Shown: positions 35,977 through 44,571 of the stretch, one piece after another | Position numbering within the stretch: position 1 is the stretch's first letter | Layout: every line of letters begins with the position of its first letter | Assembly (NCBI RefSeq): GCF_003248455.1 | Contig: NZ_QFNM01000004.1 | Coordinates: 1-64,000, forward strand | Direction: 5' to 3' | Length of the DNA: 64,000 nucleotides | DNA from: Brevundimonas sp. | Lineage (GTDB): Bacteria > Pseudomonadota > Alphaproteobacteria > Caulobacterales > Caulobacteraceae | Translations under genes and position numbers: made by a program | The notes under the pieces: model-generated | Database searches by the model: none | Told to the model about the DNA's origin: nothing | What the model saw: only the letters and a program-made list of their open reading frames with translations

Positions 35977-37155
35977 ATGCTGCTGCCGTTTTTCACCGCC
36001 CTGCGCGACGCCAAGGTTCCGGTGTCGATGAAGGAATGGCTCCATCTGATGGAGGCGTTGGATCGCGATCTGGCGGGGCGGGAGGTGGAGACCTTCTATC
36101 ATCTGTCGCGCGCGGTCCTGGTCAAGGACGAGAAACACTATGATCGGTTCGACCAGGTCTTCGGGACGGTGTTCAAGGGAGTCGAGACGGTCGGGGCGGG
36201 CCAAGACCCGACTGCGGACATCCCCGAGGACTGGCTGCGGCTGCTGAACGAGAAATATCTGACCGACGAGGAAAAGGCCCAGATCGAGGCCCTGGGCGGG
36301 TTCGACAAGCTGATGGAGACGCTGAAACAGCGGCTGGAGGAGCAGAAGGAACGCCACGCCGGCGGCAACCGCTGGATCGGCACGGGCGGGACCAGTCCCT
36401 TCGGCCACGGCGGCTACAATCCCGAGGGCGTTCGCATCGGCGGGCCGGGAAGGCATGGCCGGGCGGTCAAGGTCTGGGAGAAGCGCGAGTTCAGGAACCT
36501 GGACGACACGGTCGAACTGGGCGCCCGCAACATCAAGGTCGCCCTGCGTCGCCTGCGGCGCTTCGCACGCCAGGGCGCGGCCGAGGAACTGGACATCGAC
36601 GGCACCATCGACGGCACGGCTCGCCAGGGGTGGCTGGACATTCAGATGCGGCCCGAGCGGCGCAATACGATCAAGGTCCTGCTGTTCCTCGACATCGGCG
36701 GCTCGATGGACGGTCACGTCAAGCTGGTCGAGGAACTGTTCTCGGCGGCCCGGACCGAGTTCAAGAACCTCGAGTTCTTCTACTTCCACAACTGCCTCTA
36801 CGAGGGCGTCTGGAAGGACAATCGGCGCCGCCACACGGAAAAGATTCCGACCTGGGACCTGCTGCACAAATATCCGGGCGATTGGCGGGCCATCTTCGTC
36901 GGCGACGCGACCATGTCGCCCTACGAGATCACCATGCCCGGCGGCTCGGTCGAGCACTGGAACGAGGAGGCCGGGGCCGTGTGGATGAAGCGGGCGCGGG
37001 ATCAGTGGGAACGATCGGTCTGGCTGAACCCGGTCCACGAACGCTATTGGACCTACACCGCCTCGGTCGGCCTGCTGCGCGAGGTGATGGACCAGCGAAT
37101 GTATCCGCTGACGCTGGACGGACTGGACAAGGCCATGCGGGCCCTGACAAGGTAG
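35977..37155 (+). CDS. VWA domain protein (CoxE-like)
   Basis: A 392-residue cytoplasmic protein of the VWA/CoxE-like group. The MIDAS strand reads LLFLDIGGSMDGHV, so the canonical D-x-S-x-S is D-x-G-x-S, a substitution usual in this family. An N-terminal helical domain (1-150) precedes it. Such proteins often work with MoxR-type AAA ATPases, but none is in the window. Confidence 0.82.
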   Translation: MLLPFFTALRDAKVPVSMKEWLHLMEALDRDLAGREVETFYHLSRAVLVKDEKHYDRFDQVFGTVFKGVETVGAGQDPTADIPEDWLRLLNEKYLTDEEKAQIEALGGFDKLMETLKQRLEEQKERHAGGNRWIGTGGTSPFGHGGYNPEGVRIGGPGRHGRAVKVWEKREFRNLDDTVELGARNIKVALRRLRRFARQGAAEELDIDGTIDGTARQGWLDIQMRPERRNTIKVLLFLDIGGSMDGHVKLVEELFSAARTEFKNLEFFYFHNCLYEGVWKDNRRRHTEKIPTWDLLHKYPGDWRAIFVGDATMSPYEITMPGGSVEHWNEEAGAVWMKRARDQWERSVWLNPVHERYWTYTASVGLLREVMDQRMYPLTLDGLDKAMRALTR

Positions 37156-37201
37156 GCGACGCGCCGGGGCGAGCCGCAGGCGCGACACAGGGGTTCGACC
37201 G

Positions 37202-37711
37202 ATGATCGCCGCCGCCTTCGCCCTTGTCCTGATGCAGGAGGCCGCGCCTTCCGTGGTGTGGGAGACCTCCGCCGCCGAACCGCCGGCGACCGCAGCAACC
37301 GCCGTCGCACCGGCCACGCCGCATTCCGTGCCCGCCTGGGGCCTGGCCGATCCGTTCGGGTTCGAGCGGGCGCGGTGCAGTCCGCTGGTGCGCGGCGCGA
37401 AATCGATGGAAACCTGCCAGACCGAAGTGCGCGCGCAACTGGCCACGGCTCTGGGGCCGGACCTGCCCGAGGCGCTGCGCCCCGCCGGCATGGCCGGAGA
37501 CTGTCAGATGATGCAGGCGTCGGCCGGCGGCAGCGCCTATTCGATCCAGTGCGGGCCGCAGTCGCGGGCGGCCAGCGCGCCATCCGGGCTGCGCGAGATG
37601 GACTGCCGTCCCCGCCCGGTCGAAGGCGGCTTCAGTTCGGAATGCCGCCCCGTCGATGAAACCGGCAAGAAGGGGCTGTCGCTGACCCTTTGGGGCGACA
37701 AGAACGACTGA
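37202..37711 (+). CDS. Hypothetical exported protein
   Basis: A 169-residue protein with a short hydrophobic N-terminus (MIAAAFALVLMQEA), an Ala/Pro-rich stretch and a Cys-containing C-terminal region (RARCSPL, SMETCQTEV, AGDCQMM, SIQCGP, EMDCRP, SSECRP). Six paired Cys suggest disulfides and export. No family recognised. Confidence 0.6.
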   Translation: MIAAAFALVLMQEAAPSVVWETSAAEPPATAATAVAPATPHSVPAWGLADPFGFERARCSPLVRGAKSMETCQTEVRAQLATALGPDLPEALRPAGMAGDCQMMQASAGGSAYSIQCGPQSRAASAPSGLREMDCRPRPVEGGFSSECRPVDETGKKGLSLTLWGDKND

Positions 37712-37726
37712 CCACACATGGCGAAA

Positions 37727-37750
37727 CGCCGCCCGCTTTCGCGGACGGCG
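37727..37750. terminator. Bidirectional hairpin between convergent genes
   Basis: CGCCGCCCGC-TTTC-GCGGACGGCG forms a 10-bp stem with one mismatch, between the plus-strand exported protein and the minus-strand CsbD gene. The T-run is weak, but the position fits a shared terminator. Confidence 0.5.
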
Positions 37751-37779
37751 CTTCCCGTATTCGGCATGTCAGGCTGAGA

Positions 37780-37959
37780 TCAAGCCTTGTCGCGCAGGCT
37801 GTCCTTGGCGCCGCCGACGGCGTTCTGGACCTTGCCTTCGACCTGGTCGGCCTTGCCTTCGGCTTGGAGCTTGGTGTCGCCGGTCATCTTGCCGGCGGCT
37901 TCCTTCACCTTGCCGCCGATATTCTTGGCGGCGCCTTCGATGCGGTCATGATCGGCCAT
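37780..37959 (-). CDS. CsbD family stress protein
   Basis: A 59-residue, highly charged small protein (MADHDRIEGAAKNIGGKVKE, ending KDSLRDKA) with the CsbD repeat pattern G-K-x-E-x-A-x-G-K. CsbD-like proteins accumulate under general stress; their action is unclear. The ATG is chosen because the family begins there. Confidence 0.85.
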   Translation of the reverse strand: MADHDRIEGAAKNIGGKVKEAAGKMTGDTKLQAEGKADQVEGKVQNAVGGAKDSLRDKA

Positions 37960-38044
37960 CGTCTTGTCTCCTGATCCAGCGCCGCCGGGACAGCGGCGCG
38001 CGTTGATCAAAAAACGGAAACGCCAAAGCCTTGTTCCGTAAGGC

Positions 38045-38488
38045 TCAGCTTGGCCGACGCAGCCAGACCGCCACGGCCCAGGCGTGCGAATCGTGGCGCA
38101 AACGGGACAGGGCGACGGTCGGATCCAGCCATACCAGCGTGTGATCGTCCTCGCACTTGGCGGCCGGATCCTCGGCCACGACGCGGGCGGTCCAGAAACC
38201 GCCGACGTTGTTCACCGGCTCCTCGGTCGAGCGCACGAAATACTGCCCGGCCTCGGCGATTCGGTTCAGGGGCGCGATCGTCAGCCCGGTTTCTTCCAGG
38301 AACTCGCGCCGCAGGGCCTCGACCTCGGTTTCTTCCAGGTCCAGCCCCCCGCCCGGCAGGTCGAAATAGGGGCCGGACGGCCGCTCCACCCGCACGCAGG
38401 CGATCAGCCCGTCGCGTTCGGCCACGCCGAAGGCGACGGTGCGATGGCGGTAGTCGATACCAGGCTTTCGGACGCCGAACTGAAGCAT
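38045..38488 (-). CDS. NUDIX hydrolase
   Basis: A 147-residue pyrophosphohydrolase. The Nudix box G-x5-E-x7-R-E-x2-E-E-x-G is seen as GGLDLEETEVEALRREFLEETGL. Substrate (nucleoside diphosphate derivative) not determinable. It lies just downstream of the two-component operon, 13 bp after its last gene. Confidence 0.88.
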   Translation of the reverse strand: MLQFGVRKPGIDYRHRTVAFGVAERDGLIACVRVERPSGPYFDLPGGGLDLEETEVEALRREFLEETGLTIAPLNRIAEAGQYFVRSTEEPVNNVGGFWTARVVAEDPAAKCEDDHTLVWLDPTVALSRLRHDSHAWAVAVWLRRPS

Positions 38489-38501
38489 GACGATGTCGAC
38501 C

Positions 38502-39542
38502 TTAAAGGTCGAAGGCCAGCCTGGCGCGCACGCCCTTGTGAGCGCCGTCGAATTCGACCGCCGAGCGCAGGCCCGAGGCCATGGCCGAGATGATCTTGGC
38601 GCCCAGGCCCGTGCCCTTCGGGGCGCCGTCGCCCATGCCGGGACCGTCGTCCTCGACCGTCAGGACGACGCGATTGTCGCCCTCATGCTCCAACAGTATG
38701 CGGATTTCGCCGCCCTGGCCGGGGGCATAGGCGTATTTGACGGCGTTCGTGACCAGTTCGGTGACGATGACGCCGATGGAGACGGCCTGATCCGTGGTGA
38801 CGGAAAGGGGCGCGGCCTTCAGCTTCAGGCGCGGCGAACCCTGATCCGGCCCGATGGACTTGGACAGTTCGTCGATCAATCCGACCAGATAGTCGTCCAT
38901 GGCCACGCGGCTCATGTCGCCCGAGGTGTAGAGGCGTCGATGCACGTGGGCGACCGCCTCGATCCGCGCCTGGGATTCGCGCAGGGCCTCCTTGGCGGCA
39001 TGGTCGGCGATATGGCGCATCTGCAGCGACATGAAGCTGGACACCAGTTGCAGGGAGTTGCCGACCCGGTGGTTCACCTCGCGCAGCATGGCCTCGGCCC
39101 GGTCGCGCGCCAGACGAATCTCCTCCTGCGCCTGGTCGTTCTCGCGTTGAAGGCGCCGCCGCAACAGGGCGTCCTCCAGCGCGGCGCGCAGCAGGGAGGT
39201 GAAATCTTCGGACACGTCCTTGATGACATAGTCGGCTGCGCCGGCGCGCAGGGCGGCCACGGCGATCCGCCCGTCCTGGGCGCCCGTCACATAGACGACC
39301 GGCGGCGGCGCGCTCAGCGCCAGGATGTCGGGCAGCACGTCCAGCCCGTCGCGCGTCGGCATATAATGGTCCAGGGCGCAGACATCGTACTCATGCCGCT
39401 GCAACAGCTCCAGCCCCGCATCGCCGTCCGGCGCGCAGGTGACGGCGTAGCCGTGGCGCCCCAGCTCCTTCTCGACCAGCCGGGACAGGCCCCGGTCGTC
39501 GTCGATGTAAAGCAGGCGGATCAGCGGGTTCGCCTCGATCAC
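38502..39542 (-). CDS. Receiver-HWE/HisKA2-type hybrid histidine kinase
   Basis: A 346-residue soluble protein. The receiver domain is at 1-125 (LLYIDDD acidic pocket, phosphoacceptor Asp in CALDHYMPTRDG), followed by a coiled coil and a HisKA_2/HWE-type kinase (REVNHRVGNSLQLVSSFM with the phospho-His, then NAVKYAYAPG and DDGPGMG). It starts at GTG, overlapping the stop of the upstream response regulator. Receiving phosphate and controlling a downstream kinase is the likely logic. Confidence 0.85.
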   Translation of the reverse strand: MIEANPLIRLLYIDDDRGLSRLVEKELGRHGYAVTCAPDGDAGLELLQRHEYDVCALDHYMPTRDGLDVLPDILALSAPPPVVYVTGAQDGRIAVAALRAGAADYVIKDVSEDFTSLLRAALEDALLRRRLQRENDQAQEEIRLARDRAEAMLREVNHRVGNSLQLVSSFMSLQMRHIADHAAKEALRESQARIEAVAHVHRRLYTSGDMSRVAMDDYLVGLIDELSKSIGPDQGSPRLKLKAAPLSVTTDQAVSIGVIVTELVTNAVKYAYAPGQGGEIRILLEHEGDNRVVLTVEDDGPGMGDGAPKGTGLGAKIISAMASGLRSAVEFDGAHKGVRARLAFDL

Positions 39543-39964
39543 TCGATCTCCGGCGCCTGGATCACCGACAGGAACAGCCCCAGTTGGCGGATCGCGCCCG
39601 CGAAGGACTCATAGTCCACCGGCTTGGTGATGTAGACATTGCAGCCCAGGTCGTAGCAGCGCTGGATCTCCACCTTGTCGTCCGTCGTGGTCAAAACCAC
39701 CACGGGGGCGCGCCGCAACCGCTCATTGCCCTTCACCTTCTCCAAAATGTCGGTTCCCGACATATCCGGCAGGTTGAGGTCCAGAAGGATCAACAAAGGC
39801 CCATTGGCCAGGATTTCGTCGCTGAACAGATAATCCAGCGCCGCGCCGCCCTCATCGAAATGCTTGATTTCGTTGTTTATGTTCGCGCGACGGATGTTCT
39901 TTTCGATCAGCTTGGCGTGACCGTGGTCGTCTTCGACCATGATGATTTTGACAGGCTGCGTCAC
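39539..39964 (-). CDS. Single-domain response regulator (Rcp1-like)
   Basis: A 141-residue stand-alone receiver: acidic pair in MVEDDHGHA, phosphoacceptor Asp in LLILLDLNLPDMSG, conserved TTTDD and the Lys in YITKPVDYESF. There is no output domain. It starts at GTG overlapping the kinase stop by 4 bp. It probably shuttles phosphate between the flanking kinases. Confidence 0.88.
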   Translation of the reverse strand: MTQPVKIIMVEDDHGHAKLIEKNIRRANINNEIKHFDEGGAALDYLFSDEILANGPLLILLDLNLPDMSGTDILEKVKGNERLRRAPVVVLTTTDDKVEIQRCYDLGCNVYITKPVDYESFAGAIRQLGLFLSVIQAPEIE

Positions 39965-41487
39965 GACGCGACTCCAGGTTCGGCTACGATCAGTCGTTTG
40001 GGGAATTTCAGCAGGAAAGTCGAGCCCTTGCCAAGCTCGGATTGCACGTCGATCGTGCCGCCCAGCCGCCGGACGCTGTTGCGTACGAAGGCCAGGCCCA
40101 GCCCCTCGCCCGCGCGATCCTGCCGGCCGGACCGCCGAAACAGCTCGAAAATCCGCTCATGATCGCGGGGCGCGATGCCGCGGCCGTTGTCGGCGATGCT
40201 ATAGACGACCCAGCCGCCCGGCACGTCCTCGCCCGTGACGACGATTTCGCCCGGCCGGTCGTGGTCCAGATATTTGACGGCGTTGTCGATCAGATTGCCG
40301 ATGATCTGCTCCATCGAAATCCGGTCGCTTTCGATTTCAGGCAGGGGCTGAACCTCGATGCGGGCGCCCGAGGCTTCGGTCTGGTGATGGACGCTCTTGG
40401 CGATGCCTTCCGCCATCGCCGTCATGTCCAGCGTCTCGGGCAGCAGATTGCGCCGGCCTTCGCGAGACAGCTTCAGGATGGCGTTGATCAGCCGGTCCAT
40501 CTTCTCGGTCGAGGCGCGGATGAAGCCGATGGCCTCCGGCACGTCCTCGCGGACGGCGGTGACGACCTCGGCGTCGACGGCGCGCGTCTTCTCCGCCTCT
40601 TGGATGGCCTTGTCGATGACCTTGCCGGCCTGCTCAAGCTCGGAGGTGTAGCCCATGACGTTGACCAGGGGCGCGCGCAGGTCGTGGCTGACGATATAGG
40701 CGAAGCGCTGAATCTCCTCGTTGGCGCGCATCAGATCCCCGGTCCGTTCCTTGACCTTGTCTTCCAGGCTGGCGTTCGCGGCGTCCAGCACGGCGCGGGC
40801 GCGTTCGATTTCGGCGACATAGCGCCGAACCATCCAGGCCGACAGCAGCGCCAGCAGGATCACCAGAACGCCGGCGATGGCGTTCATCGCCACCGTCAGC
40901 AAGGCGAACCGTTCCGACCGCTTCTGGAGGTCGGCTATCTTGCCGGACTTCAGAACGTCGAAGGCCTCGATGGCGATCCTCAGATCGTCCATGTAGCGTT
41001 TGCCCTCGCCCGAGCGCACGGTCTGGATCGACTGGCCGATCCGCCCCTGGGCCGCCAGGGAGATGGTGCGATCCATCTCGGCCCATTTCAGGCCGGCGAG
41101 GCGATGGATTTCGTCCACCGCGCCCCTCAACGCCGGATCGGCGACGGCGGCCTGGTCCAGAAGGGCCAGGGCCGGCTGCATTTCCTCTCGCGCAATGCGG
41201 TAGGGCTGCAGGAAGTCCCCGCGTCCGGTCAGCAGGAAGCCGCGCTGGGCCGTTTCCGCGTTCAGCATGGAGATCAGGGTGGTCCGCGACGCTCGCCGCA
41301 TCTGCTGGTCGTGCTCGATGGTGCGGTTCACGGCCGCCGTCCGCTGGATCATCACGAAGGTCGTGGCGTTGACCAGGATCAGCAGGCCGAAGGCCAGGAT
41401 CAGAGTGGCCGACATCGACCGCGCCAGCGACGGCGTGCGTACGAAATTCTGAAAGCGCGACCATTGCCGCCGAGCTGTGGGGATCAT
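39961..41487 (-). CDS. CHASE3-domain sensor histidine kinase
   Basis: A 508-residue membrane kinase: N-terminal transmembrane helix (about 20-40), a periplasmic CHASE3 domain, a second helix near 195-215, a coiled coil, a HisKA segment with phospho-His in FAYIVSHDLRAPLVN, then the ATPase domain (NLIDNAVKYL, DNGRGI, GEGLGLAFV). An in-frame TTG 12 codons upstream is possible. First gene of a three-gene phosphorelay operon; the signal is unknown. Confidence 0.88.
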   Translation of the reverse strand: MIPTARRQWSRFQNFVRTPSLARSMSATLILAFGLLILVNATTFVMIQRTAAVNRTIEHDQQMRRASRTTLISMLNAETAQRGFLLTGRGDFLQPYRIAREEMQPALALLDQAAVADPALRGAVDEIHRLAGLKWAEMDRTISLAAQGRIGQSIQTVRSGEGKRYMDDLRIAIEAFDVLKSGKIADLQKRSERFALLTVAMNAIAGVLVILLALLSAWMVRRYVAEIERARAVLDAANASLEDKVKERTGDLMRANEEIQRFAYIVSHDLRAPLVNVMGYTSELEQAGKVIDKAIQEAEKTRAVDAEVVTAVREDVPEAIGFIRASTEKMDRLINAILKLSREGRRNLLPETLDMTAMAEGIAKSVHHQTEASGARIEVQPLPEIESDRISMEQIIGNLIDNAVKYLDHDRPGEIVVTGEDVPGGWVVYSIADNGRGIAPRDHERIFELFRRSGRQDRAGEGLGLAFVRNSVRRLGGTIDVQSELGKGSTFLLKFPKRLIVAEPGVAS

Positions 41488-41561
41488 GGCGCGAAGCTTT
41501 AGCGGGACGCGATCCGGCGTCAAACCTCATTATGGCAAGGCGGCCGGCGCCCGCGTCGCGC

Positions 41562-43679
41562 TCAGACTTGGCCCAGGGTCCGCAGCCGGGCCTTGGGATG
41601 GATTTCGTTCTGGCTCATGACCACCGTCTGGCCGCGGAAGCGTTCGATGATCGAACGAACATAGGGCCGGGTCATGGGGCCGGTCAGCAGCACCGGGTTC
41701 TCGCCCGACATGGCGATACGCTCGAAGGTGTCGCGCACGGCGCGGATGAAGTCCTGAAGCCGCGACGGGGCCATGGCCAGTTGCTTGTCCTCGCCATTGC
41801 CGATCAGGCTTTCAGAGAAGGCGGCCTCCCATTCCGGCGACAGGGTGACGATGGGCAGCGCCCCCTCCCCGTCCTTGTTCTGCCAGCACAGCTGACGCCC
41901 CAGGCGCGCGCGGACGTGTTCGACCAGGGTCGTGACGCTGGAACTGTGCGGCGCCGCCTCCGCCAGGCCTTCCAGGATGGCGGGCAGATCGCGGATCGAC
42001 ACCTTCTCGCGCAACAGGGCCTGGAGCACCCGCTGCAGGGTCGTGACCGTGACCACGCTGGGGATCAGTTCCTCCACCAGCTTCTTCTCCTCGGCGCCCA
42101 GGTCCTTCAGCAGCTTTTGCACCTCGGCATAGGACAGCAGGTCCGCCATGTTCTCCTTCAGGATTTCCGTCAGGTGGGTCGTCAGAACGGTGGACGGATC
42201 GACAAGGGTGTAGCCTCGGAACGTCGCCTCTTCCCGCAGGCCTTCCTCGATCCACGTCGCCGGCAGGCCGAAGGCGGGCTCGCGCATATGTTCGCCGGGC
42301 AGTTCGACCTGACGTCCAGACGGGTCCATCGCCATCAGATGGCCCAGGCGCACCTCGCCCGCCCCGCTCTCCATCTCCTTGATGCGGATGGCGTAACCCT
42401 GGGTCGGCAGGCGCATATTGTCCAGAATGCGGACCTGGGGAATGACGAAGCCGTACTCCTGGGCCAGCGACCGGCGCAGGGCGCGGATCTGGTCGGTCAG
42501 CCGCCGTCCCTCCAGGTCGTTGATCAGGCTGAGCAGCGAATAGCCCAGCTCGATCTTGACCTCGTCGATGGTCAGGACGTTGGCGATCGGCTCCTCGGCG
42601 TCCTCTTTGGGGTTGGCGGCGGCCTCGGCGGCGGCGCGCTCGGCCTCGGTCGGCTGGGGCTTCAGCCGGTTGCGGCCCAGACGCCAGGCCATGAAGCCCG
42701 AACCGATGGCCAGGGCGGCGAAGGGGATCAGCGGCATTCCGGGGATCAGGCCGATCAGGCCCGCCGCCCCCGACACCACGCCCAGCGACACGGGGTTGGT
42801 GGCCAGCTGCGTCACCAGGGCCTTGTCCGCCGTGCCCTCCACGCCCGCCTTGGACACCAGGAAGCCGGCGGCGATGGAGATGATGATGGCCGGAACCTGC
42901 GTCACTAGGCCGTCGCCGATGGTCAGCTGGACATAGGTGTTGGCGGCCTCCATCGCCGGCATGCCGTGCTGCAGCGTGCCGATCAGAATGCCGCCGATCA
43001 CATTGATGAAGGTGATGATCAGGCCCGCGACCGCATCGCCGCGCACGAATTTCGAGGCGCCGTCCATCGCGCCGAAAAAGGTCGATTCCTGCTCCAGCTC
43101 CTTGCGGCGGGTCTTGGCCTGGTCCTCGGTGATCAGGCCCGACGACAGGTCGGCGTCGATGGCCATCTGCTTGCCGGGCATCGAGTCCAGGGTGAAGCGG
43201 GCGGACACTTCGGCGATCCGGGTCGATCCCTTGGTGATGACGACGAAGTTCACCACCAGGATGATCGAGAAGATGATCACCCCGATGATGAAGTTGCCGC
43301 CCATCATCAGCTGTCCGAAGGCGTTGATCACCTGGCCGGCGGCCTCGTGCCCCTCCTGGCCATGCGTCAGGATCAGCCGCGTCGAGGCCAGGTTCAGCCC
43401 CAGGCGGAACAGGGTCGAGACCAAGAGGACCGTCGGGAAGATGGCGAAGTCCAGCGGCCGCTTCATCATCACGGCCGTCATCAGGATCAGCACGCTGGAC
43501 ACCAGCGAGATCGCCAGCAGCAGGTCCAGAAGCATCTTCGGAACCGGCAGGATCAGCAGCATGATCACGCCGATCACGCCGACCGCCATCAGCACTTCGC
43601 CGCGGTTCAGCCAGCTCAGCACATCGCGCCCGGTCGGCCGCGCCATGCCGTCCTTCATCAGGACGGGCGCGTCAGTCAC
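41562..43679 (-). CDS. flhA: Flagellar biosynthesis protein FlhA
   Basis: A 705-residue export-gate protein of the flagellar type III secretion system: eight N-terminal transmembrane helices (about 25-330) and a large cytoplasmic domain. The FHIPEP-family signature region GSTRIAEVSARFTLDSMPGKQMAIDADL (about 155-185) is intact. It starts at GTG inside the last codons of the beta-lactamase gene (8-bp overlap). Last gene of the fliF operon. Confidence 0.95.
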   Translation of the reverse strand: MTDAPVLMKDGMARPTGRDVLSWLNRGEVLMAVGVIGVIMLLILPVPKMLLDLLLAISLVSSVLILMTAVMMKRPLDFAIFPTVLLVSTLFRLGLNLASTRLILTHGQEGHEAAGQVINAFGQLMMGGNFIIGVIIFSIILVVNFVVITKGSTRIAEVSARFTLDSMPGKQMAIDADLSSGLITEDQAKTRRKELEQESTFFGAMDGASKFVRGDAVAGLIITFINVIGGILIGTLQHGMPAMEAANTYVQLTIGDGLVTQVPAIIISIAAGFLVSKAGVEGTADKALVTQLATNPVSLGVVSGAAGLIGLIPGMPLIPFAALAIGSGFMAWRLGRNRLKPQPTEAERAAAEAAANPKEDAEEPIANVLTIDEVKIELGYSLLSLINDLEGRRLTDQIRALRRSLAQEYGFVIPQVRILDNMRLPTQGYAIRIKEMESGAGEVRLGHLMAMDPSGRQVELPGEHMREPAFGLPATWIEEGLREEATFRGYTLVDPSTVLTTHLTEILKENMADLLSYAEVQKLLKDLGAEEKKLVEELIPSVVTVTTLQRVLQALLREKVSIRDLPAILEGLAEAAPHSSSVTTLVEHVRARLGRQLCWQNKDGEGALPIVTLSPEWEAAFSESLIGNGEDKQLAMAPSRLQDFIRAVRDTFERIAMSGENPVLLTGPMTRPYVRSIIERFRGQTVVMSQNEIHPKARLRTLGQV

Positions 43680-44568
43680 GGCCCATCGCCCTGAAGACGC
43701 GGCGGGTCGCCTCGGAGATCACGGCGTCCCGCTGGTCCTCCGTGGCGTGGGCCGCGCCGGTGAAATAGGTCGCCAGCACGATGGGCGAACCGGACAGGGG
43801 AATGGCCATGCCGATGTCGTTGCCGGTCCCGTTAGCCCCCGTGCCGGTCTTGTGGGCGATGGTCCAGCCCGCCGGCGCGCCGGCCCTGATGCGGTTCGGG
43901 CCGGTCGGCGAGGCCGTCATCCAACCCTGGATCATCTGGTCGTGCTCGGGCGTCAGCCGGTCGCCGAAAGCCAGTTCGCGAATGTTCGCCACGGTCTGGT
44001 CGGGCAGACAGGTGTCGCGCGGGTCGTTGGGCAAGGCGGTGTTCAGGTCCGGCTCCAGGCGCGAGATCAGGGTGGTGGTGTCGCCGAACCTGGGCCACCA
44101 CGAACGCCATACGGCGATTCCGCCCATTTCGCGGATCAGGATATTGGCGGCCGGATTGTCGCTGACCTCGACGGCGGCCTGCATCAGTTGGCGGATCGTC
44201 AGGGTGCGGCCGACAGCCCTTTCGGTCACGGGCGCGTGGGGGATCAGGTCGGCGCGCACCACCGCCACGGCGCGGTCCAACTGCTCCTCGTCCCGCTGAA
44301 CCCGCTCCAGCGTGGCCGCCGCGAGGAAGGCCTTGAACGTCGAGCAGAAGGGGAACCGCTCCTGGCCCCGCCAGGAGACGCGGCGCTGACTGCCGATGTC
44401 GAACGCCGCGACGCCCAGCCGTCCGCCATGGCGCGCTTCCAGATCCGACAGCAAAAACTCGGGCTGGTCGTCTTCGGCCTCGGGCGTGTCGCGACGCGGA
44501 TAGCAGCCGGCCAGCGCCAGCGCGCCCGCGCCGCCGATCAGCGTCCTGCGATCAAAGCCCCGCCGCAT
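43672..44568 (-). CDS. Class A beta-lactamase, Tat/lipoprotein-type signal, inside the fliF operon
   Basis: A 298-residue serine beta-lactamase with all active-site motifs: S76-x-x-K79 (CSTFK), S136-D137-N138, E172 in EPDLN and K240-T241-G242. The N-terminus has twin arginines (DRRTLIGGAG) and a lipobox ending at Cys22, suggesting Tat export and lipid anchoring. Cys75 precedes the catalytic Ser, as in some carbapenemases, but the Cys that would pair with it after the KTG motif is absent. It lies 3 bp after flbD and overlaps flhA, so it is expressed with flagellar genes. The hydrolysis spectrum cannot be predicted. Confidence 0.92.
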   Translation of the reverse strand: MRRGFDRRTLIGGAGALALAGCYPRRDTPEAEDDQPEFLLSDLEARHGGRLGVAAFDIGSQRRVSWRGQERFPFCSTFKAFLAAATLERVQRDEEQLDRAVAVVRADLIPHAPVTERAVGRTLTIRQLMQAAVEVSDNPAANILIREMGGIAVWRSWWPRFGDTTTLISRLEPDLNTALPNDPRDTCLPDQTVANIRELAFGDRLTPEHDQMIQGWMTASPTGPNRIRAGAPAGWTIAHKTGTGANGTGNDIGMAIPLSGSPIVLATYFTGAAHATEDQRDAVISEATRRVFRAMGRD

Positions 44569-44571
44569 CCG

